DNA of 64,000 bases from Micromonospora kangleipakensis (GCF_004217615.1 NZ_SHLD01000001.1:3844001-3908000); one strand, 5' to 3'. Shown: positions 7,610-15,529, counted from the stretch's first letter. Numbers and translations are program-made. Notes: generated by a model from the sequence alone, not told the origin.

Positions 7610-8881
7610 GTGACGCACATCGACCCGCCGGGCGGCCTCGGCCGCCCGGCGGTTCTGTCTTCCGCCACCGACGCCCTCGCCCGGTGCATCTCGGTGGAAC
7701 CGGCGAAGTTCGCCGCCGCCCACTGGGGCGCCGCGCCGCTGCTCTCCCGCGCCGCCGAGCTGCCCAACCCGCGCGGCTTCACCGACCTGCTCAGCCCCGC
7801 CGACGCCGACGAGCTGCTCAGCCGACGGGGTCTGCGTACCCCGTTCCTGCGGGTGGCCAGGAACGGCGAGCTCGTGCCGACGGCGCGCTACACCGGCGGC
7901 GGCGGCGCGGGCGCCGAGATCGACGACCAGGTCCTCGACGAGAAGGTCCTGGAGCTGTACGCCTCCGGCGCGACCCTGGTGCTGCAGGGCCTGCACCGGA
8001 TCTGGCCCGCGCTGGTCGACTTCGCCCGGGACCTGGGCACCGCGCTGCGGCAGCCGTTGCAGGTCAACGCCTACCTGACCCCGGCCGGCAGCCAGGGCTT
8101 CGCCACCCACTACGACACCCACGACGTCTTCGTGCTCCAGGTGGACGGCCGCAAGCACTGGCGGATCCATCCGCCGGTGCTGCCCGACCCGCTGGAGAAG
8201 CAGCCCTGGGGCGGGCGGGCCGCCGAGGTCGCCGCCACCGCCGAGGGGGCCGCCGCGCTGGACGTGGTGCTCGAACCGGGCGACGCGCTCTACCTGCCCC
8301 GCGGCTGGCTGCACAGCGCCCAGGCACAGGAGTCCAGCTCGCTGCACCTGACCGTCGGCATCCGGGCGCTGACCCGGTACGCCCTGGTCGAGGAGCTGCT
8401 CGCGCTCGCCGCCGAGGACGCCCGGCTGCGTGCCGGGCTGCCCTTCGGCACCGACGTCGCCGACCCGGACGCGATCGAGCCGGAGCTGACCGAGACGGTC
8501 GAGGCGCTGCGCGACTGGCTGCTGCGGGCCGACCCCGCCGCGGTCGCCGCCCGGCTGCGCAACCGGGCCTGGCCGGCGGCCCGACCGGCGCCGATCCGCC
8601 CGCTGGCCCAGGCGGCGGCGCTGTCCACGCTGGACGCGGAGACCCGGGTCGCCCCGCGGGCCGGCCTGCGCTGGCAGCTCACCCCGACCGGGGACGGGAC
8701 GGTGGCGCTGCGCCTGTTCGACCGCACCATCACCCTGCCCGGCACCTGCGAGCCGGCCCTGCGCGCCGTCCTCGCCGGCGAGGTCAGCCGGATCGGCGAC
8801 CTCCCGGGCCTCGATGACGACGCCGACCGCATCGTCCTCGCCCGCCGCCTCCTCAAGGAAGCCGTCCTCACCCCCGCCTGA
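7610..8881 (+). CDS. JmjC/cupin-fold 2-oxoglutarate Fe(II) oxygenase (RoxA-like)
   Basis: 423 residues. The double-stranded beta-helix carries the HxD iron motif His167-Tyr-Asp169 in 'GFATHYDTHDVFVLQVDG', followed by 'RKHWRIH' and the distal His235 in 'LYLPRGWLHSA'. This is the arrangement of ribosomal-oxygenase-type JmjC enzymes (YcfD/RoxA, COG2850). A C-terminal ~170-residue winged-helix-like extension follows, as in RoxA. RoxA hydroxylates arginine in a ribosomal protein. Here the gene follows the repeat peptide by 9 bp, so that peptide is the obvious candidate substrate. The GTG at 7610 has no clear ribosome-binding site, consistent with translational coupling. A ribosomal-protein substrate remains possible. 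Confidence 0.85.
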   Translation: MTHIDPPGGLGRPAVLSSATDALARCISVEPAKFAAAHWGAAPLLSRAAELPNPRGFTDLLSPADADELLSRRGLRTPFLRVARNGELVPTARYTGGGGAGAEIDDQVLDEKVLELYASGATLVLQGLHRIWPALVDFARDLGTALRQPLQVNAYLTPAGSQGFATHYDTHDVFVLQVDGRKHWRIHPPVLPDPLEKQPWGGRAAEVAATAEGAAALDVVLEPGDALYLPRGWLHSAQAQESSSLHLTVGIRALTRYALVEELLALAAEDARLRAGLPFGTDVADPDAIEPELTETVEALRDWLLRADPAAVAARLRNRAWPAARPAPIRPLAQAAALSTLDAETRVAPRAGLRWQLTPTGDGTVALRLFDRTITLPGTCEPALRAVLAGEVSRIGDLPGLDDDADRIVLARRLLKEAVLTPA

Positions 8882-8916
8882 CCACCTTCACCTCGCGGCA
8901 GCCCGCACCGGGCCTC

Positions 8917-8976
8917 GTTGATCATGAAGTTGTTGTCACCCGCCTGGCGTGTCACGGCAATAACTTCATGATCAAC
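8917..8976. terminator. Long inverted repeat between convergent genes
   Basis: Perfect 15-bp arms GTTGATCATGAAGTT (8917-8931) and its complement (8962-8976), extended inward by a few more pairs around a ~20-nt loop. It lies between the convergent oxygenase and coiled-coil genes and can serve as a bidirectional terminator. It lacks a U-tract and its arms are A/T-rich compared with the other terminators here, so it could instead be a dispersed intergenic repeat. Confidence 0.6.
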
Positions 8977-9010
8977 CGCAGGCGGGTGCCGCGAGGTGGG
9001 GGAGGGACGG

Positions 9011-9679
9011 TCAGCGGGGGGCGAGGGCGAGCAGGAGGACCGTCATCACCAGGCCGGCGGTCAGCACCACGGTGATCGGGCGGGGGCCCAGGACGGCGTG
9101 CCGGCGGTCGGCCAGGAGCCGGGCCGGCGCCAACCCCACCAGCGGCCCGAGCAGCGTCACCACCAGCCCCAGCACCGGCATCCCGACCGCCAGGTCACCG
9201 CCGGATCCGGCGCCGACCGCCCGTGCCCCCACCCCCAGAACGTACGCGACGACGGCTCCGCCGACCCCGCAGAGCACCAGCAGCGGGTTGAGCGAGCCCG
9301 GCAGCTCACCCGGCTGACGGGTGCGGTCCAGCAGCTCCCGGACCCCGTGCAGCAGCGGCACCGGGTCACCGGACGCGTCCCGGGCCGGGCCGGGCGGATC
9401 ACCCAGCCGCCGCGCGCTCGCCCCCAGCCGGGTCCGCAGCTCCTGCCACAGGTGCGCGGCCTCGGCGTCGACCCGCTCCACCAGCTCCCGCGCCTCGGCC
9501 GCCTCCGCCCCGGCGCGGCGTACCTGCGCGGTGGCCTCGGCGACCGCCCGGTCGGCCGCGGCGCACTGCTGCGCGTACCAGGTGTGCGCCTCCTCGCGCT
9601 GGGCGGCGACCCGGGAGGTCAGCTCGGCGAGCCGACGGATCTGGGCGGCGTACGTCTCACTGGCGACGGGTTCGTTCAT
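9011..9679 (-). CDS. Coiled-coil membrane protein, likely last gene of the ATPase group
   Basis: 222 residues. Residues ~1-95 are a long alpha-helical coiled coil rich in Ala, Glu and Arg; residues ~130-222 contain three hydrophobic helices ('PLLVLCGVGGAVVAYVL', 'GMPVLGLVVTLLGPLVGL', 'ITVVLTAGLVMTVLLLAL'). No known domain. AAAGGAG precedes the ATG at 9679. It lies on the same strand as, and downstream of, the FtsK-like ATPase operon (11059-14880), from which it is now separated only by the TnpB element. Its coiled-coil composition resembles the N-terminus of that ATPase. Membership in that operon is inferred. Confidence 0.75.
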   Translation of the reverse strand: MNEPVASETYAAQIRRLAELTSRVAAQREEAHTWYAQQCAAADRAVAEATAQVRRAGAEAAEARELVERVDAEAAHLWQELRTRLGASARRLGDPPGPARDASGDPVPLLHGVRELLDRTRQPGELPGSLNPLLVLCGVGGAVVAYVLGVGARAVGAGSGGDLAVGMPVLGLVVTLLGPLVGLAPARLLADRRHAVLGPRPITVVLTAGLVMTVLLLALAPR

Positions 9680-9830
9680 CGGAACTCCTTTGAGAAACCC
9701 CGCATCAGCGCCGGAAGGAGTCGCACGCCTGAGGAGCAGGGCAGGGATGGCCGGTCGCCGGCACTGTGGACCCGAGCCCCCTCCCGACAACCCGCAGGTT
9801 GTCACAGGTTGATGCGATAGTTCGAAAGCC

Positions 9831-11045
9831 ATGAAGACCACGCGCGTGAAGCGAGCATTCAAGTACCGCTTCTATCCCACGGACGCGCAGGCGGCTGAGC
9901 TGTCGCGCACGTTCGGATGCGTGCGGAAGGTCTACAACCTTGCGTTGGCGGCGCGTACCGAGGCGTGGACACTCCGGCAGGAACGCGTCTCCTACAACGC
10001 CACGTCGGCGATGCTGACCGCGTGGAAGAAGACAGAGGAACTGGCCTACCTCAACGACGTTTCCTCGGTCCCACTCCAGCAGGCCCTGCGTCATCTTCAG
10101 ACGGCCTTCGCCAGCTTCTTCGCCAAACGCGCGAAGTACCCGCGTTTCAAGTCGCGGAAGAGGTGCCGGAAGTCGGCGGAGTACACGACCAGCGCTTTCC
10201 GCTTCCGGGACGGCAGGCTGACGTTGGCGAAGATGGCGGAGCCGCTGCACATCGTGTGGTCCCGCCCTCTCCCCGAGGGTGCGAAGCCATCGACGGTGAC
10301 GGTGTCTCAAGACCCGGCTGGGCGTTGGTTCGTGTCCTTGCTGTGCGAGGACCCGACCGTTCAGCCGCTGCCCCCGACCACCGCGGCGATCGGGATAGAC
10401 GCCGGGCTTGACAACCTGCTGACCTTGTCGACCGGGGAGAAGATCACCAACCCTCGGCATGAGCGGCGCGACCGTGCCCGGCTCGCCCGCGCCCATCGGG
10501 AGTTGTCGCGGAAGGCCAAGGGCTCGGCGAACCGCGACAAGGCGCGCCGCAAGGTCGCCAAGGTTCACGCTCGCATCGCAGACCGGCGACGCGACCACCT
10601 GCACAAGATCACCACTCGGCTCGTTCGTGAAAACCAAACGATCGTCATCGAGGACCTGACCGTTCGGAACCTGCTGAAAAACCACAGACTCGCCCGCGCC
10701 ATCAGCGACGCGGCGTGGCGCGAGTTCCGCAGCATGCTGGAGTACAAGGCCCAGTGGTACGGCCGTAAGTTGATTGCGGTCGACCGTTGGTTCCCCTCCT
10801 CCAAACTGTGCTCGACATGCAGAGCCGTACGGGACACCATGCCGCTGCACGTCCGCACATGGACGTGCGACTGCGGCATCAATCACGACCGTGACGTGAA
10901 CGCGGCGCGGAACATTCTGGCCGCCGGGCTGGCGGTGTCTGCCTGTGGAGCTGGTGTAAGCCCTCAACGGGAGCCCTCCCGGACGAGGCGGTCAGTGACG
11001 AAGCAGGAAACTCGACGGGCGACCGTGGGAATCCCGGTCCTATAG
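9831..11045 (+). CDS. tnpB: TnpB RNA-guided nuclease (OrfB)
   Basis: 404 residues, full length for TnpB. N-terminal 'KRAFKYRFYPTDAQ' is the helix-turn-helix domain start. The split RuvC motifs are intact: Asp190 in 'GIDAGLDN', Glu274 in 'VIEDLTVRN' and the Asp of 'HDRDVNAA' at ~353-355. A zinc ribbon 'CSTC' (327-330) with 'CDC' (346-348) lies between the last two. The C-terminal ~40 residues are basic and overlap the putative guide-RNA region. The stop codon TAG lies inside the right-end hairpin. Known TnpBs are RNA-guided DNA endonucleases that help the element persist. Codon use is visibly less G/C-biased than the flanking genes, consistent with transfer. Confidence 0.92.
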   Translation: MKTTRVKRAFKYRFYPTDAQAAELSRTFGCVRKVYNLALAARTEAWTLRQERVSYNATSAMLTAWKKTEELAYLNDVSSVPLQQALRHLQTAFASFFAKRAKYPRFKSRKRCRKSAEYTTSAFRFRDGRLTLAKMAEPLHIVWSRPLPEGAKPSTVTVSQDPAGRWFVSLLCEDPTVQPLPPTTAAIGIDAGLDNLLTLSTGEKITNPRHERRDRARLARAHRELSRKAKGSANRDKARRKVAKVHARIADRRRDHLHKITTRLVRENQTIVIEDLTVRNLLKNHRLARAISDAAWREFRSMLEYKAQWYGRKLIAVDRWFPSSKLCSTCRAVRDTMPLHVRTWTCDCGINHDRDVNAARNILAAGLAVSACGAGVSPQREPSRTRRSVTKQETRRATVGIPVL

Positions 11046-11062
11046 GGCCGGGAGGATGTCAA
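10930..11062 (+). ncRNA. Putative TnpB guide RNA scaffold (omegaRNA/reRNA)
   Basis: In characterised elements the guide RNA overlaps the 3' end of tnpB, ends at the transposon right end and carries flanking sequence as guide. Here the corresponding region includes the conserved-looking hairpin at 11033-11052 and the terminal AGGATGTCAA. The guide would then be read from about 11063 onward, that is, from the 3' end of the neighbouring ATPase gene. Boundaries are inferred from family knowledge. Confidence 0.4.
11033..11052 (+). repeat. Right-end hairpin of the TnpB element
   Basis: CCCGGTCC-TATA-GGGCCGGG: an 8-bp stem with one G-T pair and a four-base loop. It contains the tnpB stop codon, and its position and form match the subterminal palindromes recognised by Y1 transposases. 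Confidence 0.7.
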
Positions 11063-13731
11063 CGGGACGGACCATAAGGGATGATCACCTGTCCGGTGCG
11101 GTGCACCGCCCGGTCGAAGTAGAGGCCCCGCCACGAACGGGGGTACCAGTCCGGCCCGCCGGTGCCCGGGTAGAGCGAGGAGCCCAGCTCCGCGCCCTGC
11201 ACGTCGAGCGCCACCCATGCGCCGATCTGGTCGGTGCGGGCGGCCGGCCCGCCCAGGTCCACCCGCATCCGGGCCACCCCGCGCCACCAGGCCAGCACGT
11301 GGGTACGCCGTTCCGGCCCGTCGTGCAGGATCCGGCGCAGCTGCTCCAGCCCGGTACGCCGCCCGGCCCGCCCGGCGAGCTGACCGGACGCCGCGTCGAC
11401 CGCGTAGAGCAGCAGGTAGTGCGGGGTGTTGCGGGTGCCCGGCGCGCCGAGCGAGTCGCCCACCTCGGCCATCAGCTCGGGGAGCGTCTCCTCGTCGTAC
11501 CAGGCCGCGTCGTCGGCCAGGTCCTCGTAGAGGGCCCGGGCGGCCGGGTCAGCGTCCTGGTCGAGGCAGGCGATGGAGAAGCGGGCGGTGCCGGGGCGGT
11601 GCTGACGGGCCAGGGACCGGGCGGCGGCGTCCAGCACCGCGCACGCCTCGTCGACCCGGGTGCCGAGCACCGCCAGGTTCCGCCCGGGCGCCCGGGGCAG
11701 CCGCAGCGCCGCCGAGCGGGCCTGCACGTCGATGATCTCCCCGAGCAGGGCCACCGGGCTGCGCGGCACCCCCTCCTCCGGCGCGGTCAGCGCCCGGAAG
11801 TCCGGCGCGTCCGCGAGCCGCGGGATCGCGTCGCCGTCGAAGAGCCGGGCCGGGGCGGCGTCGGCCGGGCGCATCCGCCACAGCCGGTGCTGCAGCTCGC
11901 TCCAGCTCTCCCAGTCGCTGGCCGACGGGATCCGGGCCACCTCGTTCCCCTCGGCCAGCCCGGACTCGGCGTTGACCACGGCGTGGTGCCGGGGCAGCGA
12001 CTGGGCGGCGTCGTTGCGTTCGGCCAGGATGCGCAGCGCCTTGGGCAGCGCGATGCGCAGGGTGAACTGGGCGACCAGGGCGGGCCGCCCCCACAGCGCC
12101 TCGATGCCGCGGACGTCCTGCGAGGCGAGCACCAGGTGGATGCCCTGCGACCGGCCCCGCCGGGCCAGGTCTTCCAGCAGGTCGGCGGCCTCCCGGGCCA
12201 CCACGTCCCGCCCGGCCAGCAGCGCCTGGAACTCGTCGACGACCGCGACGATCCGCGGCCAGTGCCCGGTCGGGTCCACCGCCCGCAGCTCGGCCAGCTT
12301 GGTGACCTCGTGCTTCTTGGCGGCGTCCGCCCGGCGGCGCAGCTCCTCGGCGAGGAAGCGCAGCAGCGCCAGCCCGAACTCCCGGTCGGTGTTGACGTTG
12401 ATTCCGACCAGCCGCATGTGCGGCAGCCAGCTCGGGTCCCGCCGACCCTGAGCGAACCGGGCGAAGGACACCCCCTCCTTGAAGTCCAGCAGATAGAACT
12501 CCAGCTCTGCGGGGGAGTAGCGGGAGGCCAGCGCGCCGATCCAGGCGAAGATCAGGTTCGTCTTGCCGGTGCCGGACGGACCGCCGATCAGGGCGTGCGG
12601 CGGGTAGTCGCCGAGGGTGAGCAGCACCGGCCGGCCGTGCGGTCCCTCGCCGATCGGCGCGGTCAGCCCGTGCGCCGAGTCCTCCTGCCACATCCGCTCG
12701 GGCGGTGGGAGCAGGTCGGCGAAGGGCGCCGGCGGCGGGCCGGCGTTGACCCGCGACGCCACCTCCCGGCAGGTCTCGGTGACCAGAGTGGCCGGCGGCG
12801 GGTCGTCGAGGGTGACCGGCAGCCCGCCGATCCGGGCGTCGTCCGGCTCCACCACGACCCGGGAGACGGTCGGGTCGTCGGGCAGTTCGATCCCGCGGAC
12901 CACCAGGTGCACCCCGCACGCAGCGCCGGTGCGGACCACCCGGTCCAGCTGGCCGCGCTCGTGCCGGGACAGCTCGTCGCCGCCGAGCAGCACCGCCACC
13001 CGCCATGGCTCCGGGCGCCGTCCGGTCGCCGCGGCCAGCTCGCGCAGCGAGCTGTACTCGCCGGCCAGCACGGTCTCGTTGATCCGGCGGATCTGCTCCA
13101 CCAGGTCGTCCAGCAGCCGGCCGAGCCCGCCCGGGCCGACGAAGGTGAGCAGCCCGGCGGTGCCCAGCGGGGCGAACCCGGCCAGTCCGCCGCCGAGGTG
13201 CTCCGGGTCGTACCCGAAGAGGCGGACCCCGCCCGGGTCGGCGCGGCCGACGGAGCGCAGCAGCAGGGCCGGCACCACCGCGGCGATGCCCGCCCGGTCG
13301 CCGCCGGCCAGGTGCACGTGGCCCCCGTCGAGCAGCGGCACCAGCGCCGGCACCGGCTCGGCGTCGGGAATCCGTACCGTGCCGATCCGCACCGCGCCGG
13401 GCGTCTCGGCCCGGCCGGGGGGCGTCGCCTGCCACCGCGACCACGGCGCCGACGCCGCGCCGGGGGCCTCGCGCTGCGCGGCCGCCGCGGCCCGGCGGGC
13501 CAGCTCCGCGATCCGCGCGGTGTGCCGGGCGTCGATCTCGGCCAGCCGGCGGTCGCGGGCCGCGCCGACCCGTTCCGGTACGGCCGCCGCGGCGCGCCGC
13601 ACCCGGGCCAGCCGCTCCGTGCCGGCGGCCAGCTCGGCGTCGGCGTCGGCCAGCCGGTTACGGGTGGCGCCGAGCGCCTCGGAGAGCATCCCCCGGACCC
13701 GGGTGACCAGTTGACCGCGGACGTCAGCCAT
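11059..13731 (-). CDS. FtsK/SpoIIIE-EccC-like ATPase with one canonical P-loop
   Basis: 890 residues. Residues 1-90 form a charged coiled coil. A first FtsK-like module (~115-310) lacks a Walker A lysine ('HVHLAGGDRAG') but keeps the later 'RVVRTGAACGVHLVV' pattern. The central module has Walker A 'GGPSGTGKTN' (383-392), Walker B 'IVAVVDEFQ' (494-502) and 'RRGRSQGIHLVLASQ', so it is the likely active motor. The C-terminal region (~640-890) resembles a third, degenerate module. Such three-module layouts with degenerate members are seen in type VII secretion EccC proteins. No transmembrane helix or gamma DNA-binding domain is apparent. It overlaps the upstream gene by 8 nt. Export or translocation of protein or DNA is inferred. 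Confidence 0.8.
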   Translation of the reverse strand: MADVRGQLVTRVRGMLSEALGATRNRLADADAELAAGTERLARVRRAAAAVPERVGAARDRRLAEIDARHTARIAELARRAAAAAQREAPGAASAPWSRWQATPPGRAETPGAVRIGTVRIPDAEPVPALVPLLDGGHVHLAGGDRAGIAAVVPALLLRSVGRADPGGVRLFGYDPEHLGGGLAGFAPLGTAGLLTFVGPGGLGRLLDDLVEQIRRINETVLAGEYSSLRELAAATGRRPEPWRVAVLLGGDELSRHERGQLDRVVRTGAACGVHLVVRGIELPDDPTVSRVVVEPDDARIGGLPVTLDDPPPATLVTETCREVASRVNAGPPPAPFADLLPPPERMWQEDSAHGLTAPIGEGPHGRPVLLTLGDYPPHALIGGPSGTGKTNLIFAWIGALASRYSPAELEFYLLDFKEGVSFARFAQGRRDPSWLPHMRLVGINVNTDREFGLALLRFLAEELRRRADAAKKHEVTKLAELRAVDPTGHWPRIVAVVDEFQALLAGRDVVAREAADLLEDLARRGRSQGIHLVLASQDVRGIEALWGRPALVAQFTLRIALPKALRILAERNDAAQSLPRHHAVVNAESGLAEGNEVARIPSASDWESWSELQHRLWRMRPADAAPARLFDGDAIPRLADAPDFRALTAPEEGVPRSPVALLGEIIDVQARSAALRLPRAPGRNLAVLGTRVDEACAVLDAAARSLARQHRPGTARFSIACLDQDADPAARALYEDLADDAAWYDEETLPELMAEVGDSLGAPGTRNTPHYLLLYAVDAASGQLAGRAGRRTGLEQLRRILHDGPERRTHVLAWWRGVARMRVDLGGPAARTDQIGAWVALDVQGAELGSSLYPGTGGPDWYPRSWRGLYFDRAVHRTGQVIIPYGPSR

Positions 13732-14611
13732 CGGAGCCCCGGGCCGGCTGCCGCTGGTCGGCGTCGGTCGGCAGGTCCCGGCCGAGCCGGGCGAGCAGCA
13801 CCCCGGTGACCACCCCGGCGGTGACCGCCGGGTCGGCGGCGTGCGGCTGCTCCTGGTCGCCGGAGCGGCGGGGCGGGGGCATCCGGCACACCCGGGTGAG
13901 CAGGGTGTCCAGCACCGGCGGTGGCAGCCCGGGCAGCAGGTCCCGGACCCGGCCGTCCAACTCCCGGCGCAGCCGGCCCAGGTCGTCCGCGCGGGGCGGG
14001 TGGCCGAGCAGTTCGCCGGCCAGGTCGCGCAGCAGCGGCGGGGCGACCGCGGCCAGCCCCAGCCCGACGTCGGCGTGCGCCCGGCGCAGCTCGGTGTGCA
14101 GCCGGTCCCGGTCGCCGGCGCGGACCCCGGTGACCACCCGGCGCAGCAGCTCGCGGGCGTCGCCGACCCGCTCGTCCGGCTCGTCCGGCGGCCCCTCCCG
14201 GCCGCCGGTCAGCTCCGCCACCCGCACCGACCACCAGCGCCGCATCGTCGGGTCGGCGCCCGGCTCCGCCGCAGCCGCCGGCGCCGGTGGCGGCGCGTCC
14301 CGGGGCGCGTCGTGCTTCGGCCGGCGGTCCTCCGGGCGCGGCGCGGTCGAGCCGTCCGCGGCCAGTCCGATCGCGGCCAGATAGCCGGCCAGCTGCTCCT
14401 GGGCGACCCGCAGCGCGTACCCGGCGGTCTCGGCGTGTTCGGTGGCGGCGGAGAGCTCCGGCACCCCCATCGGGTTCGCCGACTCCTGCCGGACCCAGCG
14501 CAGCCGCTCGGTGGCCTGGCCGAACTTCTCCAGCGCCAGCGCCAGCTGGGCGAGCGGCATCTCCTCGGCAGCGGCGCGGACCTGCGCGCCGACGTCCTCG
14601 ATGATGGACAC
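13724..14611 (-). CDS. Hypothetical helical protein of the ATPase group
   Basis: 295 residues. The N-terminal ~95 residues are helical ('MPLAQLALALEKFGQATERLRWVRQ'). A Pro/Ala-rich linker (~100-145) follows, then a second helical domain with many Arg and Leu ('RELLRRVVTGVRAGDRDRL', 'LLRDLAGELLGHPP'). No known domain recognised and no signal or membrane segment. The GTG at 14611 is chosen because it lies 8 nt after the stop of the preceding gene. The 3' end overlaps the ATPase start by 8 nt, so the three genes are one operon. It may be an adaptor between the small 86-residue protein and the ATPase. Confidence 0.75.
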   Translation of the reverse strand: MSIIEDVGAQVRAAAEEMPLAQLALALEKFGQATERLRWVRQESANPMGVPELSAATEHAETAGYALRVAQEQLAGYLAAIGLAADGSTAPRPEDRRPKHDAPRDAPPPAPAAAAEPGADPTMRRWWSVRVAELTGGREGPPDEPDERVGDARELLRRVVTGVRAGDRDRLHTELRRAHADVGLGLAAVAPPLLRDLAGELLGHPPRADDLGRLRRELDGRVRDLLPGLPPPVLDTLLTRVCRMPPPRRSGDQEQPHAADPAVTAGVVTGVLLARLGRDLPTDADQRQPARGSDG

Positions 14612-14619
14612 GGCCGGCC

Positions 14620-14880
14620 CTAGAGGGTCGACACGTAGAGCTGCGCCTGCTCGACCGCCACCAGTGTCGCGGCGAGGCACTCCTCCAGCTCCTGGCTGGC
14701 CTGGGTCAGCGAGGCGTGCGCGGCCTCGACCGTCTCGTGCCCGCTGCCCTCCAGCGCGCCGGCCAGCGTCTGCTGCGCCTCGGCCAGCTTCTCGCCGGCC
14801 GCCTGCACGGCTGTCTGCCCGTCACCTATCTGTTGGACGGCGACATCGATGGCTGCCTTCAGCTCGGCGACGCTCGCCAC
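14620..14880 (-). CDS. Small helical protein, WXG100-like size, first gene of the ATPase group
   Basis: 86 residues, acidic and almost entirely helical, with a break at 'GALEGSGHETVEAA' (~residues 42-55) that would make a helical hairpin. That size and shape recall WXG100/ESX substrates, but there is no WxG motif and no C-terminal YxxxD/E. A strong AGGAGGT ribosome-binding site precedes the GTG at 14880, suggesting high expression. It leads the operon with the 295-residue protein and the FtsK/EccC-like ATPase. Being a substrate or coupling factor of that ATPase is inference. Confidence 0.75.
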   Translation of the reverse strand: MASVAELKAAIDVAVQQIGDGQTAVQAAGEKLAEAQQTLAGALEGSGHETVEAAHASLTQASQELEECLAATLVAVEQAQLYVSTL

Positions 14881-15139
14881 GGGGACCTCCTGGGGGCGGG
14901 GAGATCTCCATTACAACCCATCCCGCTGGGTGAGCGAAAATCCGCCCTCGCGGTGTTCCTGCCCGGCTGTCCGATTCGGTGTCTGACGTGCGGGGAAGGC
15001 CCGCCGGCCCGGCCCGTCGCGGTCCCGTCGACGGGCCGCCCGGTCCGGTCCACGAGTCACCCGCCGTCCCATCGGGCGGTAGCCGGCCCTCCGGCGCCAG
15101 CCCGCCAGGCCCCGGCGGTGGCCACCACGGGCGGGCAGG

Positions 15140-15529
15140 TCAGCCGGTCGGGTCGGGGCGGAGCCAGCGGGGGCCGTACACCTCGGCCCCGAGCGCGCCC
15201 ACCCGCGCGCGCAGCTCACGGTCGGCCGTCACCACCACCCGACGGCGGTCCGGCGCGGACGCGACCAGGTCGACCATGGTGTCGTCGCCCGAACCGGGCG
15301 CGGAGACCACCCGGACCCCCGGGACGCCCGGGACGTCCCGCGCCGCCCCCTCCACCACCAGCACCACCTCCACCGGCGGGAGCAGCTCCGGCGGCACACC
15401 CCGCTCGGCCAGCGGCACGAGGGCGTCGCGCAGCCGGGCCGCCGCACCGGCCCGGTCCCGCCACCAGCCGTTCGGCCGGGAACCGACCACGTTGGCGCCG
15501 TCGACGATGAGCAGCGGACTGGTCTCCAT
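15140..15529 (-). CDS. NYN-domain (YacP-like PIN-fold) putative RNase
   Basis: 129 residues. It opens with 'LLIVDGANVVGSRPNGWW', the metal-binding Asp strand of NYN domains, and continues with 'VVLVVEGAARDVPG', 'SGDDTMVDLV' (acidic pair) and 'RRVVVTADRELRARV'. These are the conserved acidic positions of the PIN/FLAP-like nuclease fold. A role in RNA processing is likely by family; the target is unknown. The ATG at 15529 starts five residues before the first strand. It is divergent from the ClpC-like gene. Confidence 0.8.
   Translation of the reverse strand: METSPLLIVDGANVVGSRPNGWWRDRAGAAARLRDALVPLAERGVPPELLPPVEVVLVVEGAARDVPGVPGVRVVSAPGSGDDTMVDLVASAPDRRRVVVTADRELRARVGALGAEVYGPRWLRPDPTG

Larger units (their letters stand above)
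9786..11060 (+). mobile_element. Solitary TnpB element (IS200/IS605 superfamily, IS1341-like, no tnpA)
   Basis: The element is framed by subterminal hairpins typical of IS200/IS605. The left one is GACAACC-CGCA-GGTTGTC at 9786-9803. The right one (stem 8 bp, loop TATA) is at 11033-11052, followed by AGGATGTCAA. Between them lies one tnpB gene and no Y1 transposase, so the element is non-autonomous for transposition unless a tnpA acts in trans. The right end abuts the stop codon of the ATPase gene at 11059 without destroying it. Exact ends are estimated. Confidence 0.7.

Noticed and set aside
9680..9830. A tnpA (Y1 transposase) partner for tnpB
   Set aside because: No HUH-type ORF occurs on either strand next to the element; only the hairpin end is present.
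14620..14880. Calling the 86-residue protein a WXG100 family member
   Set aside because: No WxG motif and no C-terminal secretion motif; only size and helical-hairpin shape agree.
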